Part shown: positions 6,134 to 8,040 of the stretch, piece by piece
How the letters are laid out: every line of letters starts with the position of its first letter
Position numbering within the stretch: position 1 is the first letter of the stretch
Source: Rhodoferax sp.
GTDB taxonomy: Bacteria > Pseudomonadota > Gammaproteobacteria > Burkholderiales > Burkholderiaceae_C
Direction of reading: 5' to 3'
Assembly: GCA_020048255.1 (NCBI GenBank)
Contig: JAIFMR010000090.1
Location: 1 to 8,040 of the forward strand
Length of the DNA stretch: 8,040 nucleotides
Program-made: the position numbers and the translations under genes
The notes under the pieces: generated by a model
Databases searched by the model: none
Told to the model about the DNA's origin: nothing
Seen by the model: only the letters and a program-made list of their open reading frames with translations

Positions 6134-7058
6134 ATGAAATTGAAAACAGTTCTGGCCGCTGCATTGCTGGCCCTTGGTTTGAGTGTCAACGCCCAAACCA
6201 TCATCAAATTCAGCCACGTGGTAGCGGCTGACACCCCCAAAGGCAAGGCCAGCGAGTTCTTTGCCAAAAAGGCCGCCGAGCTGACCAAAGGCAAGGTCAA
6301 GGTCGAGGTCTATGCCAACAGTGCCTTGTACAAGGACAAGGAAGAGATGGAAGCCCTGCAAATTGGCTCGGTGCAAATGCTGGCCCCATCGCTGGCCAAG
6401 TTTGGCCCGCTGGGTGTGAAAGAGTTTGAAGCATTCGATTTGCCCTTCATTTTTGACGACACCGCCGACCTGCACAAGGTCACCCAGGGCCCGGTCGGCG
6501 CCGGTCTGATGAGCAAGCTGGAGCCGCGCGGCATCAAGGGTCTGGCCTATTGGGACAACGGGTTCAAGTCGTTTTCGGCCAACATCCCCTTGAAAGCCGT
6601 GGCCGATTACAAGGGCAAAAAGTTCCGCATCCAGTCGTCCAAGGTGCTTGAAGAGCAAATCCGTACGATTGGCGGCATTGCCCAGGTGATGGCTTTCTCT
6701 GAGGTCTATCAGGCGCTGCAAACCGGTGTGGTCGATGGCACCGAAAACCCGATCTCGAACTTTTACACGCAAAAAATGCACGAAGTGCAAAAGCACCTGA
6801 CCCTGACCAACCACGGCTACCTCGGTTATGCAGTCATCGTCAACAAGAAGTTCTGGGATGCCCTGCCCGCCGAACGACATGTCGCTTGACGGTGTCAAGA
6901 AGAGCGGCAAAACGACGGTGTATGTGCCGACCAAAGAAGAACGCATGGCGCTGAAAAAAGCCATGGCGCCGGTGCATGCCAAGATGGCCGACCGCGTTGG
7001 CAAGGAAACCCTGCAAGAGATCTACAAAGCCACCGGTTTTGACCCCAACACTCTCTGA
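6134..7058 (+). pseudogene. dctP: dctP, TRAP transporter solute-binding protein, disrupted by an out-of-frame internal deletion
   Basis: Periplasmic C4-dicarboxylate-type binding protein of a TRAP transporter. The 5' part (6134-6889, 251 residues) has a signal peptide with cleavage near NA-QT (20/21), then the DctP fold: IIKFSHVVAADTPKGKAS, EALQIGSVQMLAPS (74-87), FDLPFIFDD (101-109), GKKFRIQSS (161-169) with the ligand arginine R165, and QTGVVDGTENPISNFY (196-211). It is intact to FWDALPAE, then reads four aberrant residues (RHVA) to a TGA at 6887-6889. From about 6873 another frame encodes the normal DctP C-terminus (VKKSGKTT, APVHAKMADRVGKET, ATGFDP) to the TGA at 7056-7058. The two parts add to about 308 residues against a usual 330-340, so some 20-25 codons are missing; the frame change requires a loss of 3n+2 bases. 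The truncated product would lack the last helices closing the binding site. A recent mutation or an assembly error are both possible. Confidence 0.85.
6873..7058 (+). pseudogene. Out-of-frame C-terminal remnant of dctP
   Basis: Sixty-one codons in the frame offset from the start of dctP, beginning at NDMSLDGVKKSGK. They match the amphipathic C-terminal helices of DctP proteins, including KKAMAPVHAKMADRVGKET and a final TGFDPNTL. An ATG at 6879 could in principle restart translation, but no ribosome site precedes it and a 59-residue piece without an export signal would not work alone. The residues are well preserved, which argues that the break is recent or artefactual. Confidence 0.8.
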
Positions 7059-7107
7059 TTCCGTCTGACAAGCTGCTGCAATAAAGATCCCCGAGCGGAG
7101 TTCTTGC

Positions 7108-7818
7108 ATGAAATTTCTTGATCACCTGGAAGAGTGGCTGGTCACCTTCCTGATGGGCGGTGCCACGCTGATCATCTTTGTGGCGGTGCTGCACCGCTAC
7201 GCTGCCGGCATGGCCATCCCTGGCGTGCAGGACTGGCTTCTGTCGCTATCCTTGAGCTGGGCGCAAGAGCTGACCATCATCATGTTTGTCTGGATGTGCA
7301 AGTTTGGTGCAGCCTACGGCGTGCGCACCGGCATTCACGTCGGGGTCGATGTGCTGATCAACCGGCTGAACAAGCAAAACCGGGGCAAATTTGTCATCTT
7401 TGGCCTGGGCGCCGGTGCCTTGTTTACCAGCATCGTGGCCGTCATCGCGGCCGCTTTTGTCTGGGAAAACGGAGCCCATCATTTCTGGCTCAATCTGTTG
7501 GGTCAGTCGGTTGAAGGTGTTCCCGAAGGCCCAACCACGCCCGACCTGGAGTGGCCAACCTGGATGGTCTACAGCGCCGTGCCACTGGGCTCCAGCCTGA
7601 TGTGTTTTCGCTTTCTCCAGGTGCTGGTGATGTTTGTTAAAACCGGTGATTTGCCACACCATGACCACGGCCATGTGGATGGGCTCGAAGTCGATCCGAA
7701 TGACCCCTTGGACAACCCCTACGCCATGGCCGACAACCTGCACCCGCGGGACCTGCACCATTCCCTGGAAGGCAAAACCCGTCATCACGACGCGACAGAC
7801 GGGAGCCAATCCAAATGA
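7108..7818 (+). CDS. dctQ: DctQ, TRAP transporter small membrane subunit with His-rich C-terminal tail
   Basis: Small four-helix membrane subunit that works with DctM and takes substrate from the DctP binding protein. The 236-residue protein has hydrophobic helices near 10-29, 53-70, 96-118 and 152-176. It carries the conserved W-A-Q-E at 51-54 and GVRTGIHVGVDVL at 71-83 typical of DctQ. The start at 7108 has CGGAG (7096-7100) seven bases upstream. The region after residue 180 is a hydrophilic extension of about 56 residues rich in histidine and aspartate, including DLPHHDHGHVDG and later HH pairs at 217-218 and 226-227, beyond the usual four-helix core. The reading frame is intact despite the damage in dctP 49 bases upstream. 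The last codons overlap dctM (ATGA), so the two are coupled. Confidence 0.95.
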   Translation: MKFLDHLEEWLVTFLMGGATLIIFVAVLHRYAAGMAIPGVQDWLLSLSLSWAQELTIIMFVWMCKFGAAYGVRTGIHVGVDVLINRLNKQNRGKFVIFGLGAGALFTSIVAVIAAAFVWENGAHHFWLNLLGQSVEGVPEGPTTPDLEWPTWMVYSAVPLGSSLMCFRFLQVLVMFVKTGDLPHHDHGHVDGLEVDPNDPLDNPYAMADNLHPRDLHHSLEGKTRHHDATDGSQSK

Positions 7819-8040
7819 ATGCCGCCATTATTTTTACCCTGCTGATGGTGCTGATGCTCACCGGCATGCCGATTTCGATCTCGCTGGGCCTCACAGTGCT
7901 GACCTTTCTGTTTGGCTTTACCAATGTGCCGCTGGAGTCGGTGGCGCTCAAGCTGTTTACCGGCATTGAAAAATTCGAGATCATGGCGATTCCGTTTTTC
8001 ATCCTGGCGGGCAACTTCTTGACGCACGGCGGGGTGGCGC
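7815..8040 (+). CDS. dctM: DctM, TRAP transporter large membrane subunit (partial, N-terminal 75 aa)
   Basis: Large permease subunit of the TRAP transporter, which in the family couples sodium to dicarboxylate import; it runs off the right edge after 75 of the usual 425 or so residues. The translation starts MNAAIIFTLLMVLMLTGMP, followed by the first hydrophobic segments, KLFTGIEKFEIMAIPFFILA (about 48-67) and GNFLTHGGVA, which are hallmarks of C4-dicarboxylate DctM proteins. The ATG at 7815-7817 overlaps the dctQ stop (ATGA), and GGGAG at 7801-7805 sits nine bases upstream. Together these fix the start and indicate tight co-expression with dctQ. Confidence 0.96.
   Translation, partial: MNAAIIFTLLMVLMLTGMPISISLGLTVLTFLFGFTNVPLESVALKLFTGIEKFEIMAIPFFILAGNFLTHGGVA

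Noticed and set aside
6860..6890. Programmed ribosomal frameshift in dctP
   Set aside because: No slippery heptamer is seen, and joining the frames would still lack about 20-25 family residues, so a deletion fits better.
6116..7003. Long open frame of 295 codons on the minus strand across dctP
   Set aside because: Antisense to clear DctP sequence. It spans the damaged site only because stop codons are rare in that frame; no ribosome site or known domain.

Overview
The window looks like chromosomal DNA of a betaproteobacterium. The high-GC coding DNA, the style of the TctC/Bug and DctPQM proteins, and the tctCBA-tctDE arrangement all point to Burkholderiales, most likely Comamonadaceae (a Rhodoferax/Polaromonas/Acidovorax-like organism). 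That placement comes from protein resemblance, not from a search. No RNA genes, CRISPR arrays or insertion sequences were seen.

Layout. (1) Positions 1-1964, minus strand: a tripartite tricarboxylate transporter (TTT) operon in the order tctC-tctB-tctA, with tctA running off the left edge; both gene junctions are one-base TGATG overlaps. (2) Positions 1965-2058: a 94-bp divergent control region with a perfect TTGACA facing tctC. (3) Positions 2059-4216, plus strand: the tctD-tctE two-component pair (OmpR-type response regulator and sensor kinase), one base apart, the expected regulator of the tct operon. (4) Positions 4236-5810, minus strand: a complete 4-helix-bundle chemoreceptor (MCP), convergent with tctE. 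(5) Positions 5811-6133: a 323-bp non-coding stretch between the divergent MCP and TRAP genes, rich in short inverted and direct repeats. (6) Positions 6134-8040, plus strand: a C4-dicarboxylate-type TRAP operon dctP-dctQ-dctM, with dctM cut by the right edge.

The genes share a theme: two unrelated binding-protein-dependent secondary transporters for carboxylates (TTT and TRAP), a carboxylate-sensing two-component system, and a chemoreceptor between them. This reads as a small organic-acid sensing and uptake neighbourhood.

The most notable anomaly is dctP. Its reading frame breaks near position 6873 and the rest of the family's C-terminus continues in another frame. Roughly 20-25 codons are missing at the break, so this is an out-of-frame internal deletion (or an assembly fault), while dctQ and dctM downstream look intact. 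I found no convincing evidence of a wholly new biological system.
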